A stretch of DNA of 64,000 bases from Megaustenia siamemsis (lineage: Eukaryota > Mollusca > Gastropoda > Stylommatophora > Ariophantidae). Of this stretch, positions 51,838-62,684 are shown one piece after another. The stretch is taken from positions 36,572,756-36,636,755 of the forward strand of contig JAVIAB010000025.1 in the NCBI GenBank assembly GCA_032433765.1, given 5' to 3'. The notes beneath the pieces are model-generated. The model was not told where the DNA came from and did no database searches. It saw only the letters and a list, made by a program, of their open reading frames with translations. The position numbers and the translations under genes are program-made. Position 1 is the stretch's first letter; every line of letters begins with the position of its first letter.

Positions 51838-52465
51838 GTGCCGTCTCCGCTTCGAAGGTTGGCTACCATGGAGCGTCATTCATTGAGTGCCGTCTCCACA
51901 TCGAAGGTTGGCTACCACGGACCGCCATTCATTGAGTGCCGTCTCCACATCGAAGGTTGGCTACCACGGACCGCCATTCATTGAGTGCCGTCTCCACATC
52001 GAAGGTTGGCTACCATGGAGCGCCATTCATTGAGTGCCGTCTCCACATCGAAGGTTGGCTACCACGGACCGCCATTCATTGAGTGCCGTCTCCACATCGA
52101 AGGTTGGCTACCACGGACCGCCATTCATTGAGTGCCGTCTCCACATCGAAGGTTGGCTACCATGGAGCGCCATTCATTGAGTGCCGTCTCTGCATCAAAG
52201 GTTGGCTACCACGGATCGCCATTCATTGAGTGCCGTCTCTGCATCAAAGGTTGGCTACCACGGACCGCCATTCATTGAGTGCCGTTTCCGCATCGAAGGT
52301 TTGCTACCATGGAGCGCCGTCTCTGCATCGAAGGTTTGCTACCATGGAGCGCCGTCTCCCCATCGAAGATTTGCTACCATGGAGTGCCGTCTCCGCATCG
52401 AAGGTTTGCTACCATTGAGCGCCGTCTCCGCATCGAAGGTTGGCTACCATGGAGCGCCATTCCGA
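51838..52465. repeat. 49-bp minisatellite (35-bp variant) formed from a LINE 3' end, about 13-14 units
   Basis: Units contain CATTGAGTGCCGTCTCCACA, TCGAAGGTTGGCTACCACGG and ACCGCCATT. The last units on the right lose 14 bp and become 35 bp. The family D copy at 61859-62231 has this segment only once. Confidence 0.93.
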
Positions 52466-52640
52466 TCTGTCTCTTTGCTTTGATGGTCCAGGTTGTCATA
52501 GGCTGCCTTGTCAATCTTTTGATGTTACTTGTCCATGTTAGTCTCGGTCTGCCTCTTTTACCATGTATTTTCCCTTCCAAGATTACTTTTAGTAGGCGGC
52601 TGTGTCTTTTAACATGGCCCACAAAATCTCATTTGTCTTG
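51838..52640 (-). mobile_element. LINE family D 3' fragment with expanded 3' end
   Basis: On the minus strand MRFCGHVKRHSRLLKVILEG then KRGRPRLTWTSNIKRLTRQP are the RT C-terminus; the 3' end has been multiplied into the 49-bp array. A remnant of a (TCA)n tail is at about 51828-51836. The 5' end stops at about 52640 against another LINE (family E). Confidence 0.8.
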
Positions 52641-53577
52641 TACCTTCTTCATCTTCTTTTCTCTTTCACTGATACATAAAAGGTGTCGTGATTTATATCA
52701 TTTGTCGTTCTTGTGCTGCTCGAATTGTCTGAATTAGTGATTTTCCTTTGTTGTTACATGTCTCTGTCACTGCATCTATCCATCTTCTTCTGGGTCTTCC
52801 TCTTGGTCTTTTTCCATGCATTCTCGAGAAGAACGCCCTTGATGGTGATTGGTGAGGATTCATTCTGACCAGGTGGCCAAGCCATTTAAGTTGTTGTTGT
52901 TCTATATATTCTTGGCAGGGTTTTGTTCCTACCATTTTTCTTATGGTTTCATTTGGTATTCTATCTCTTCTTGTGTTGTTTGTTACTTTTCTCAAGCATC
53001 GCATCTCACATGTATTGATCTTTCTTAAATGGGATTTAGAAAGGGTCCATGTTTGACTTTCATAGCACAAAGTTGGTATGAAGATGCTATTTATCATTTG
53101 TTGTTTAGCTGGCATAGAAATGTTTGGATGTCTTAACAATGGTGAAAGCTGGTATGTGACAGCATTTGCTTTTTGTATTCTCATGTCAATTTCTCTGTCT
53201 AGTTTTCCATCTTCTGTGAACATTGTGCCTAAATACTTGAATTCCTCTACTTGTTTTATTTCTTTGTCTTTGATCTTGATGTTTAATGGGTGTCTCAATT
53301 TGCTTATTCTTATAGCCTCTGTTTTTGCTGTGTTAATTTTCATACTGTAGTTTGTGCAGCTTTTATCTAGAGATGTTAAATGCTGTTGTAGCAGGTTTTC
53401 ATCCTCATATATTAGGCATTGGTCATCTGCGAAGAGTAGTTCATTGATGTTGGAGTTTTCTACCTCTATGTTATTATTTGATTTGTCCTTGTTGTTGGTT
53501 GTTTCCTGATTTATTTTGTCCATATATATGATGAAGAGGAGTGGTGAGAGGACACATCCTTGTCTTACTCCTGTCTT
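52641..53577 (-). mobile_element. LINE family E fragment with long open reverse-transcriptase frame
   Basis: The minus-strand frame runs from about 53577 to 52693 without a stop (about 290 codons): TGVRQGCVLSPLLFIIY, the catalytic LLFADDQCLIYEDE, KYLGTMFTEDGKLDREI, YESQTWTLSKSHLRKINTCE, KWLGHLVRMNPHQ and GKRPRGRPRRRWIDAV. This is RT from the palm to the C-terminal GHLVRM/GRPRRRW region. It is 5'-truncated. The open frame makes it the youngest-looking LINE in the window. Confidence 0.88.
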
Positions 53578-54009
53578 GTATCAAATATGCAAAAAATAAA
53601 CTACCATATTGGTCCGCGAGTAGAGCTCACCGAGCCATCTATAGCTGAACACGTCACAGTAGTGGGGGTTTTCACGTCGTCATCTTCTCTAGAGTAGGCT
53701 GTAGTCTGACGTTGTCTTGCTGCCCGACCTGTGACCTCCTTAGATTTCTAGAAAACTGCAGCAGACAATCATGTACGAAACAAAAACGTCGACTTCTCAT
53801 TGGCTGGTGTCTGCAAGAACATTGATGAGAACAACAAGTATGGGCAGGAACGTCCGCCAGTGAACAGAACTTCCACTGGAAGCTGTGCACTTCTCTTTGG
53901 ATGCCGCAGCTGAAATAAAATAAATTTGTTTTGTTGAGGGGAAGTGGTAGAATGTGTGGGACATTATGTTTGTTTTATTGAGGGATAGTTATAGCTGGAC
54001 CAGTTGAGA
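53578..54009. other. Unassigned DNA
   Basis: No recognised gene. A 72-codon minus frame (53672-53890) shows no known domain. Confidence 0.45.
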
Positions 54010-54830
54010 ATGTTGATCGCCATTCAATGATTGAGTTTATGGACATTTGAGATGAGGGTCGTCATTCAGTGAATGGGTTTATGGACATTTGATAATGTGG
54101 ATCGCCATTCAATGATTGAGTTTATAGACATTTGATAATGTGGGTCGTCATTCAATGATTGGGTTTATGGACATTTGATAATGTGGGTCGTCATTCAATG
54201 ATTGGGTTTATGGACATTTGATAATGTGGGTCGTCATTCAATGATTGGGTTTATGGACATTTGATAATGTGGGTCGTCATTCAATGATTGGGTTTATGGA
54301 CATTTGATAATGTGGGTCGTCATTCAATGATTGGGTTTATGGACTTTTGATAATGTGGTCGCCATTCAATGATTGGGTTTATGGACATTTGATAATGTGG
54401 GTCGTCATTCAACGATTGGGTTTTATGGACATTTGATAATGTTGGTCGCCATTCAATTATTGGGTTTATGGACATTTGATAATGTGGGTCGTCATTCAAT
54501 GATTGGGTTTATGGACATTTGATAATGTGGGTCGTCATTCAATGATTGGGTTTATGGACATTTGATAATGTTGGTCGCCATTCAATGATTGGGTTTATGG
54601 ACATTTGATAATGTTGGTCGCCATTCAATGATTGGGTTTATGGACATTTGATAATGTGGGTCGTCATTCAATGATTGGGTTTATGGACATTTGATAATGT
54701 TGGTCGCCATTCAATGATTGGGTTTATGGACATTTGATAATGTGGGTCGTCATTCAATGATTGGGTTATGGACATTTGATAATGTGGGTCGTCATTCAAT
54801 GATTGGGTTTATGGACATTTGATAACTATG
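54010..54830. repeat. 43-bp minisatellite, about 19 units
   Basis: Units contain TGGGTTTATGGACATTTGAT, AATGTGGGTCGTCATTCAAT and GAT. A variant TTGGTCGCC replaces GGGTCGTC in several units. Confidence 0.93.
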
Positions 54831-54875
54831 TATCGTCGCTTAATTAATCGGTTATGTTGACAATTGGGGGCTATC

Positions 54876-55800
54876 ATTAAGTACCATACCTGCTGGTGTA
54901 GGTGATCATGTCTCTCCACAGCTCTAGATCGCGACAATTATTTATCATTTCTGTTGTTGACCCTCTGACAAACCATTCTCTTAAGCTGTCTGGTATCTTT
55001 TCTCTTTGCTTTCCACTATACATTCGTCCATTCAATTTTCCCAGTTGTTACAATATATTCCAACTGTTCCCTTCTCATTCTTTCTATCTATGGTACTTTC
55101 GAGCGGAAGATTGGTGTCTCTTCTCATCACAAGGGCAACATATGACCACATTATTCTCTTATTGTCTCTTCTCATCACATGGCCAACATATGACCACATT
55201 ATTCTCTTATTGTCCCTTCTCATCACATGGCCAACATATGACCACATTATTCTCTTATTGTCTCTTCTCATCACATGGCCAACATATGACCACCTTATTC
55301 TCTTATTGTCTCTTCTCATCACATGGCCAACATATGACCACCTTATTCTCTTATTGTCTCTTCTCATCACATGGCCAACATATGACCACCTTATTCTCTT
55401 ATTGTCTCCTCTCATAACATGGCAACATATGACCACCTTATTCTCTTATAGTCTCTTCTCATCACATGGCCAACACATGACCACCTTATTCTCTTGATTA
55501 TAGTTGATATTTGTGGAAGCTTTGTCATTTCTCTTATTTCTGCAATTATAATGAAAGTATTTTGCTCAAACATTTGTTTCAAATGCCCCCAATTATGTTC
55601 TATTTCTTGAGCTGTTTTCCATATCTCTTTCCACTCTCATTACATGGCCAAAAATGATGGTTGTTTCTTCCTAATAATAGAAATTAGCTCTCTTTTTGCT
55701 TTGGCCTCTTTCAGAACGTTTTCATTATTCTTCTTAGCTGTCCATGGTATTCTCAACATTCTTCTGTAAAACCACATTTCTACAGCCTGGAGTGATTTGA
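54876..55800 (-). mobile_element. LINE family A 3' fragment with internal expansion
   Basis: 54876-55125 (GTACCATACCTGCTGGTGTA… on +) and 55496-55800 (GGCCTCTTTCAGAACG… TTAGCTGTCCATGGTATTCT) match the family A element at 12187-12530 in order. Between them lies a 48-bp array (55125-55495) absent from the other two family A copies. Confidence 0.8.
55125..55495. repeat. 48-bp minisatellite inside a LINE, about 8 units
   Basis: Units contain GTCTCTTCTCATCACATGGC, CAACATATGACCACATTATT and CTCTTATT. On the minus strand each unit reads NKRIMWSYVGHVMRRD, the GHVMRR motif of the LINE RT C-terminal region. Confidence 0.93.
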
Positions 55801-55934
55801 TGGAAGTATGCATTGCGTGAGTAAGCTCATTGACAGTTGTGGTCTATGTGTGATAGATTGACAACATGAAACGGTAGAATGGGTTTGAACAGGACCAATG
55901 GTTATCACAGAATCAAGCTTGGATACATCCTGAC

Positions 55935-56215
55935 TGTGAGAAACGTAGTTAGCAACATGAACGCAGGAATAGGTTTCAAAAGGATGCGTAATTAAGCACC
56001 GACAATGAGCAAAGAAACCAAGCTTGGATACAGCCTAACGGTAAGAAATGTAGTTAGCGACATGAACGCGAGAGAAACCAAGCTTGGATACAGCCTAACG
56101 GTAAGAAATGTAGTTAGCGACATGAACGCGAGAATAGATTTGAAAAGGATGAATAATTAAACATCGGAAAGTATGCAGAACCAGCTTGGATACATCGACA
56201 CCGTGAGAAGTTGAA
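55935..56215. repeat. Short degenerate repeat, unit about 60-70 bp, 3-4 units
   Basis: Repeated phrases AAACCAAGCTTGGATACAGC, CTAACGGTAAGAAATGTAGT and TAGCGACATGAACGCGAGA. Confidence 0.8.
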
Positions 56216-56264
56216 CTTGAAACGCAAGACTCCATTTGACAGGGAGGAGAAGAAACTTGGATAC

Positions 56265-56640
56265 ATGGACACCGTGAGAAAATTTTTAGAGAATGGACAT
56301 CGATAAAAAATGGAAGTCTAGACAAGGTATTGGATACATGGACACCGTGAGAAAATTTTTAGAGAATGGACATCAATAACAAATGGAAGTCTAGACAAGG
56401 TATTGGATACATGGACACCGTGAGAAAATTTTTAGAGAATGGACATCGATAACAAATGGAAGTCTAGACAAGGTATTGGATACATGGACACCGTGAGAAA
56501 ATTTTTAGAGAATGGACATCAATAACAAATGGAAGTCTAGACAAGGTATTGGATACATGGACACCGTGAGAAAATTTTTAGAGAATGGACATCGATAACA
56601 AATGGAAGTCTAGACAAGGTATTGGATACATGGTCTTGGT
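56265..56640. repeat. 73-bp minisatellite, about 5 units
   Basis: Units contain TGGATACATGGACACCGTGA, GAAAATTTTTAGAGAATGGA, CATCGATAACAAATGGAAGT and CTAGACAAGGTAT. It shares the TTGGATACAT…GTGAGAA phrase with the preceding repeat, from which it seems to have arisen. Confidence 0.93.
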
Positions 56641-56669
56641 GACTGACGCTAACAATTCTAGTGACCAAC

Positions 56670-57325
56670 AGGCATGTTGCCACCATCCAGGAAGGTAGAT
56701 GCTATAGGGACGTTGTACGGCCGACTTTGATAAGGCAAGTTGCCACCATCTAGGAAGGTAGATGCTATAGGGACGTTGTACGGCCCACTTTGATAAGGCA
56801 AGTTGCCACCATCTAGGAAGGTAGATGCTATAGGGACGTTGTACGGCCGACTTTGATAAGGCAAGTTGCCACCATCCAGGAAGGTAGATGCTATAGGGAC
56901 GTTGTACGGCCGACTTTGATAAGGCAAGTTGCCACCATCCAGGAAGGTAGATGCTATAGGGACGTTGTACGGCCGACTTTGATAAGGCAAGTTGCCACCA
57001 TCCAGGAAGGTAGATGCTATAGGGACGTTGTACGGCCGACTTTGATAAGGCAAGTTGCCACCATCTAGGAAGGTAGATGCTATAGGGACGTTGTACGGCC
57101 GACTTGATAAGGCAAGTTGCCACCATCTAGGAAGGTAGATGCTATAGGGACGTTGTACGGCCGACTTTGATAAGGCAAGTTGCCACCATCAAGGAAGGTA
57201 GATGCTATAGGGACGTTGTACGGCCGACTTTGATAAGGCAAGTGGCCACCATCTAGGAAAGTAGATGCTATAGGGACGTTGTACGGCCGACTTTGATAAG
57301 GCAAGTTACCACCATCCAGGAAGAA
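56670..57325. repeat. 63-bp minisatellite, about 10 units
   Basis: Units contain GGCAAGTTGCCACCATCCAG, GAAGGTAGATGCTATAGGGA, CGTTGTACGGCCGACTTTGA and TAA. The 63-bp (21-codon) unit is open on the minus strand (RPYNVPIASTFLDGGNLPYQ), giving frames up to 182 codons; I regard these as by-products. The GGTGGCAACTTGCC phrase is partly self-complementary. Confidence 0.93.
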
Positions 57326-57529
57326 TTAGATGTCATCGTTTGTTAGAATCAACAGCCAATCAACATTGATATATAGAATCAACAGCCAATCAACATTGAT
57401 TGTTTTGTCAACTGATGGCCATGTCATCTATGACCTCTCAGTTTAGTGAGAGCAGTCACTTATTCTTTCCTTCCTCCCTCACTTGCCTTTCATCGCCAAC
57501 TGGAGATAAAGTGTGCGGTCTTTTGATCT

Positions 57530-58040
57530 TCTGTTCGCTTCTGCTACTTTATGTTTCCTAGTGTTTCTAATATTACGTCAATCCATCTTTTTCGTGGTAG
57601 GCCCTTAGGTCTGGTGTTCTCGCAACGTTTATTGAAGGCTCGTTGTGTTGTGTTTTGATCATTCTGCTTATCACGTGATCAAACCATTTTATCTGTTATT
57701 TCTTTATGTATTATAAGGCGGGGGTTATTCCTAGCTTTTTTCTTAGTTCCTCATTTCTGATTTTATCTCTCAGACTGTTTCCTGTCATTTGTCTAACATA
57801 TTTAATCTCAATAGAGGTTATTTTTCTTATTGTTCTTGCATCTAGGGTCCAGGATTGGCGTTGGTCCAACCTTGGCATGAAGATTGTATTGTAGAGTACC
57901 CGTTTTACCTCTGGAGTGTTTTCCTTGTTGGACAATAGTGGCGATAGCTGTCCAATGATTTGACAAGCTTTTGCTGCATCTTGATTCTATCTCTGCTGTT
58001 TGTGAATTATCGTTTGTCACTAGACTTCCTGTGTATGTAA
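57530..58040 (-). mobile_element. LINE reverse-transcriptase C-terminal fragment
   Basis: Minus-strand frames read KRVLYNTIFMPRLDQRQSWT, LDARTIRKITSIEIKYVRQM and TGNSLRDKIRNEELRKKLGI, matching the order of LINE RTs (…Y..I…P.L.YG.E.W.L…I…EMR.LR…G.T..DRIRNE.IR..LG). A frameshift lies near 57890. Below 57700 the DNA (GTCAATCCATCTTTTTCGTG) fits the inverse of a GRPRKRWID motif. Confidence 0.72.
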
Positions 58041-58134
58041 CATTTGTAGCTGTAGTTAATCGAAGGCTCCGGTATCACTGCAAACGAATTAAAATCCGTA
58101 ATTGCTCAACCGACCGTGCCAGTGGAGTCATCAG

Positions 58135-58990
58135 ACAAGAATAGTTGACAATAAACAACAGCAGACAACAAACAGCCAACAAGAGACATGAACAGTTGAC
58201 AATAAACAACAGCAGATAACAAACAGCCAACAAGAGACAAGAAAAGTTGACAACAAACAACAGCAGACAACAAACAGCCAAGAAGAGACAAAAACAGTTG
58301 ACAATAAACAATATCAGACAACAAACAGCCAACAAGAGACAAGTACAGTTGACAATAAACAACAGCAGACAACAAGCAAGAGACAAGAACAGTTGACAAC
58401 AAACAACAGCAGACAACAAACAGCCAAGAAGAGACAAGAACAGTTGACAACAGACAATAGCAGACAACAAACAGCCAAGAATAGACAAGAACAGTTGACA
58501 ATAAACAATATCAGACAACAAACAGCCAAGAAGTAACAAGTACAGTTGACAATAAACAACAGCAGACAACAAACAGCCAAGAAGAGACAAGAACAGTCAA
58601 GAATAAACAGCAGAGAACAAACAGCCACGAAGAGACAAAACAGTTGACAATAAACAACAGCAGACAACAAACAGTCAAGAAGAGACAAAAACAGTTGACA
58701 ATAAACAATAGCAGACAACAGACAGTGAGGAGGAGATAAGAACAGTTGACAATAAACAACAGCAGAAAACAGCCAATAAGAGAGAAGAACAGTTGACAAT
58801 AAAGAACAGCAGACAACAAACAGCCACGAAGAGACAAGAACAGTTGACAATAAACAACAGCAGACAACAAACAGCCAACAAGAGACAAGTACAGTTGAGA
58901 ATAAAGAACAGCAGACAACAAACAGCCAAGTAGAGACAAGAACAGCAGACAATAAACAGACAAGAAGAGACAAGAACAGTTGACAATGGA
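58135..58990. repeat. 51-bp A/C-rich minisatellite, about 17 units
   Basis: Units contain GACAAGAACAGTTGACAATA, AACAACAGCAGACAACAAAC and AGCCAAGAAGA. Long minus-strand Cys/Leu/Val-rich frames are a product of the 51-bp (17-codon) unit. Confidence 0.93.
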
Positions 58991-59044
58991 CAAGTCAGGC
59001 CATCAGTGGTACTTGTGGCGAAGGTGAAGGCAACGAGAATCAAT

Positions 59045-60920
59045 GTTCAGGCTGTTTGTTGTCTGTTTGATGTTGATGTTTCTTACTGTTTGTTGTCTGT
59101 TGTTGATGTTTGTTACTGTCTGTTGTTTGTTGCTGATGTTTGTTGTCTGTTGTTGATGTTTGTTACTATCAGTTGTTTGTTGTTGTTTGTTGTTGATGTT
59201 TGTTACTGTCTGTTGTTTGTTGATGATGTTTGTTACTGTTTGTTGTCTGTTTGTTGTTGATGTTTGTTACTGTCTGCTGTTTGTTGTTGATGTTTGTTAC
59301 ATCTGCTGTTTGTTGTTGATGATTGTTACTGTCTTTGGTTTGTTGTTGATGTTTGTTACTGTTTGTTGTTTATGTTTGTTACTGTTTGTTGTTTGTTGTT
59401 GATGTTTGATACTGTTTGTTGTTTGTTGTTGATGTTTGTTACTGACTGTTTTCTGTTGATGTTTGTTACTGTTTGTTGTTTGTTGTTTATGTTTATTGTT
59501 TGTTGTTGATGTTTGTTACTATATGTTGTTTGTTGTTGATGTTTGTTGTTGATGTTTGTTAATATCTGTTGTTTGTTGTTGATGTTTGTTACTGTCTGTT
59601 GTTTGTGTTTGTTGTTGATGTTTGTTACTGTTTGTTGTTTGTTTGTTGTTGATGTTTGTTGCTGTCTGTTGTTTGTTATTGATGTTTGTTATTGTCTGTT
59701 GTCTGTTGTTGATGTTTGTTACTGTCTGTTGTTTGTTGCTGATGTTTGTTACTGTTTGTTGTCTGTTGTTGATGTTTGTTACTATCTGTTGTTTGTTGTT
59801 GATGTTTATTGTTGATGTTTGTTACTGTCTGTTGTTGATGTTTGTTACTGTCTGTTGTCTGTTTGTTGTTGATGTTTGTTACTATCTGTTGTTTATTGTT
59901 GATGTTTGTTACAGTTTGTTGTCTGTTTGTTACTGTTTGTTGTCTGTTTGTTGTTGATGTTTGTTACTGTCTGCATTTTGTTGTTGATGTTTCTTACTGT
60001 CTGCTGTTTGTTGTTGATGTTTGTTACTGTCTGTTGTTTGTTGTTGATATTTGTTACTGTTTGTTGTTTGTTGTTGATGTTTGTTACTGTCTGTTTTTTG
60101 TTGTTGATGTTTGTTACTGTCTGTTGTTTGTTGTTGATGTTTGTTACTGTTTGTTGTCTTTTTGTTGTTGATGTGTGTTACTGTCTGGTGTTTGTTGTTC
60201 ATGTTTGTTACTGTCTGTTGTTTGTTGTTGATGTTTGTTACTGTCTGTTGTCTGTTGTTGTTGATGTTTGTTACTATCTGTTGTTTGTTGTTGATGTTTG
60301 TTACTGTTTGTTGTTGATGTTTGTTACTGTCTGTTGTTTGTTGTTGATGTTTGCTGTTGATGTTTATTACTGTTTGTTGTCTATTGTTGTTGATGTTTGT
60401 TACTGTTTGTTGTTTGTTGTTAATGTTTGTTGCTGTCTGCTGTTTGTTGTTGATGTTTGTTACTGTTTGTTGTTTGTTGTTGATGTTTATTTCTGTTTGT
60501 TGTTGATGTTTGTTTCTGTTTGTTGTTTGTTGTTGATGTTTGTTACTGTTTGTTTTCTGTTGTTGATGTTTGTTACTGACTGTTGTTGATGTTGTTGTTA
60601 ATGTTCGTTAATGTTAGTTACTGTCTGTTGTTTGTTACTGTCTGTTTTTTCTTGCTAATGTTTGTTATTCATTGTTTTTGATGTCTGTTACTCTCTGTTG
60701 TTGAATTTTCTTATTGGCTGTTTTTGAGGCTTATTATTGTCTGTTTTTGAGGCTTTTTATTTTCTGTTTTTGAGGCTTTTTATTATCTGTTTTTGAGGTT
60801 TTTATTATCTGTTTTTGAGGCATTTTATTGTCTATGTTTCAGGCTTTCTATTGTCTGTTTTTGAGGTATTTTATTGTCTGCTGTTGATGTTTATTATTGT
60901 CTGTTGTTTATGTTTCCCCA
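59045..60920. repeat. G/T-rich tandem repeat, unit about 30 bp
   Basis: Units are built from TGTTACTGTCTGTTGTTTGT and TGTTGATGTT, with many 15-36-bp length variants; after about 60700 they decay into TGTCTGTTTTTGAGGCTTTT-type units. The first bases (59050-59065) are the exact inverse complement of CAGACAACAAACAGCC in the preceding array. Confidence 0.92.
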
Positions 60921-61042
60921 CTGTCTGTTGTTAATCTTTACTGTTCCTTTTTCGTGTGAATTTTTTTTCTGAGCGACACTTACAAGAAAAGAAACAATAT
61001 TTGGAGTCCCTGACCACAATTTCCACCAAGGTAAATGTTTGT

Positions 61043-61245
61043 CAGGAGACAAATAATAATAAATGAATATTATTATAGAGGGAAACTTCCGAGGCGATAA
61101 TCAGCGAATCAATTCAGAGGAAGAGGTATGTTTACAGCACTCGGAAAAAATGACAAATAATCAACAACAGAAAAAAATATGGACCACAGCAGGATCGAAC
61201 CCGTACTCGGTGGCACAGCGCCTTGCCACGAAAAGCCAAATATTG
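61043..61245 (-). mobile_element. tRNA-derived SINE, copy 1
   Basis: On the minus strand it has TGGCAAGGCGCTGTGCC (A-box region) and GGGTTCGATCCTGC (B box, complement of 61190-61203), then a body (TTGTTGATTATTTGTCATTT…, CCTCGGAAGTTTCCCTC) and an AT-rich end with AATAATAAT. The same body recurs at 61639-61852 (-) and about 62277-62360 (+). It lies in the intron just downstream of the cholinesterase-like exon. Confidence 0.75.
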
Positions 61246-61296
61246 GCAGCGGTTCTCATTTCGTAAACAGCGCACCACCAAGAACTGTCGACTTAC

Positions 61297-61451
61297 CAGC
61301 CTGTAGAATGGGAACCTCCGTCTGCCAGAACTTGCACTCCCTGAACCTCAAACCCTGGTCAATGCGCATCTGACCCACATTCATGACCAGGTAACTCTGT
61401 TCCTCTGCCGTGTACTCCGGCCACGTGACGTTCACGCCAGTGTTAGGGTCC
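61297..61451 (-). CDS. Internal exon of a cholinesterase/carboxylesterase-family gene
   Basis: A 155-bp exon on the minus strand. It has a clean acceptor (ACCCATCATACAG, AG at 61453-61452) and a strong donor (GGCTG|GTAAGTC, GT at 61296-61295). It carries 51 full codons with one base at each edge. The protein is DPNTGVNVTWPEYTAEEQSY, then LVMNVGQMRIDQGLR and FRECKFWQTEVPILQA. This is the C-terminal part of the alpha/beta-hydrolase carboxylesterase type-B fold: W(P)xYTxEEQxYL, then GLRxxxCxFW…P.L, as in acetylcholinesterase and other carboxylesterases. The catalytic Ser, Glu/Asp and His lie in exons not seen here; upstream exons must be beyond 64000 or in between, and none was recognised. The final short exon should lie to the left. 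The exact subfamily (cholinesterase, esterase or neuroligin-like) is open. Confidence 0.82.
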
Positions 61452-61638
61452 CTGTATGATGGGTAACATAGAGACAAGGACAGTAACTAGGCCTAGGATT
61501 TCAGGAATAATTCATGTGTGTACTATTGTACTAAAGACACGCCCAGTTATCTTTCCCATATCTATGCTCGCTGTTACAACAAGGCTTTTTTTTTCAGCTG
61601 TCAATTGATGTGTTAGTTTCGCTGTCTTACGGTATAGG

Positions 61639-61852
61639 TGCAAATAATAATAAATGAATATTATTCTAGAGGGAAACTCCCGAGGCGATAATCAATGAAT
61701 CATTTCAGAGGAACAGGTATGTTTACAGCACTCTAAAAAATGACAAGTAATCAACAACAGAGAAAAAAACAAAGAACAATATATGGTCCGAAGCAGGATC
61801 TAACCCGTACTCCTTGGCACAGCGCCTTGCCACGAGAAGCCAAACGCTAGGG
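61639..61852 (-). mobile_element. tRNA-derived SINE, copy 2
   Basis: Same element as copy 1: AT-rich end TAATAATAAATGAATATTAT, body GAGGCGATAATCAATGAATC on +, and the tRNA-like head (GGATCTAACCCGTACTCC on +, B box with one change). The head continues into CGCTAGGGAACA, which is repeated inverted at 62268-62279. Confidence 0.75.
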
Positions 61853-61858
61853 AACACT

Positions 61859-62231
61859 CATCATCATCATTGAGTGCCCTCTCCGCATCGAAGGTTGGCT
61901 ACCATGGAGCGCCATTCCACTCTTTCTCTTGCTTTGATGGTGCAGATTGCCATAGGCTGACTTGTCTATCTTTTGATGTTACTCGTCCATGTTAGTCTTG
62001 GTCTGCCTCTGCCTCTTTTACCTTGTATTTTCCCTTCTAATATTACTTTTATTAGACTGTTGTGCCTTTTAACATGACCAAAAAACTTCATTTCTCTTAC
62101 TCTAAATGTGTTTAGTAGTTCTTTTTTCATTTTTAGTTGTTTTTAAACTTCGTTTGTTTTCTTTTCTTTCCATCCGATACTACCTATTCTTCTATAAATC
62201 CACATTTCAAAGGTTTCAATTTTCAGTTTTT
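61859..62231 (-). mobile_element. LINE family D fragment with 11-bp target-site duplication
   Basis: A 373-bp insert. It has a (TCA)n tail on the + strand at its left edge, a single unexpanded copy of the GAGTGCC…GGTTGGCTACC segment, then minus-strand GHVKRHN, KEKKTNE and RRIGSIGW. TAGGGAACACT flanks it at 61848-61858 and 62232-62242. It is 5'-truncated. Confidence 0.87.
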
Positions 62232-62276
62232 TAGGGAACACTAGAAGTTTTAATTAGCTGAGTTGACAATGTTCCC

Positions 62277-62360
62277 TAGCGGGTTTTTTTCTTTTGTTGA
62301 TTATTTGTCATTTTTTCGAGTGCTGTAAACATAGCTCTTCCTCTGAAATGATTCGGTGTA
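62277..62360 (+). mobile_element. SINE body fragment, inverted copy 3
   Basis: TTTGTTGATTATTTGTCATT, TTTTCGAGTGCTGTAAACAT and CTTCCTCTGAAATGATTC are the inverse of the bodies of copies 1 and 2. The tRNA-like head is absent. Confidence 0.7.
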
Positions 62361-62684
62361 CGTGCAATGTGCTAAAGTGTTATCAGGACAGAGACTGAAG
62401 TGCTACAGGCACTGTCAGTGTACAGAGCCGGTGATTTTAGTAACAAAACTAAAGAGTGGTTGATGATGATGCCACAGGGTTGAAGTGAACCATTTTATTT
62501 TAGATCCAGGAAAGTGAGGTAGCTGGCTGCAACGTTGTTCTTTGTTTTTATACGTTCTACTGGATAAATTGGATCCTCTCTGGCAGAGATACTGCACTAC
62601 TATGTCTTCTATATCAACAGTCTCACCACTGTGATACTAGGTCTTCTATATCAATAATCTCGCCACACCGAGGACTATTGAGTT
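62361..62684. other. Unassigned DNA
   Basis: No recognised gene. A phrase of about 46 bp (CTATGTCTTCTATATCAACA…) occurs twice at about 62600-62665. Confidence 0.45.

Noticed and set aside
56578..57126. Minus frame of 182 codons with 21-residue repeats
   Set aside because: 63-bp minisatellite open by period. There is no independent coding evidence.
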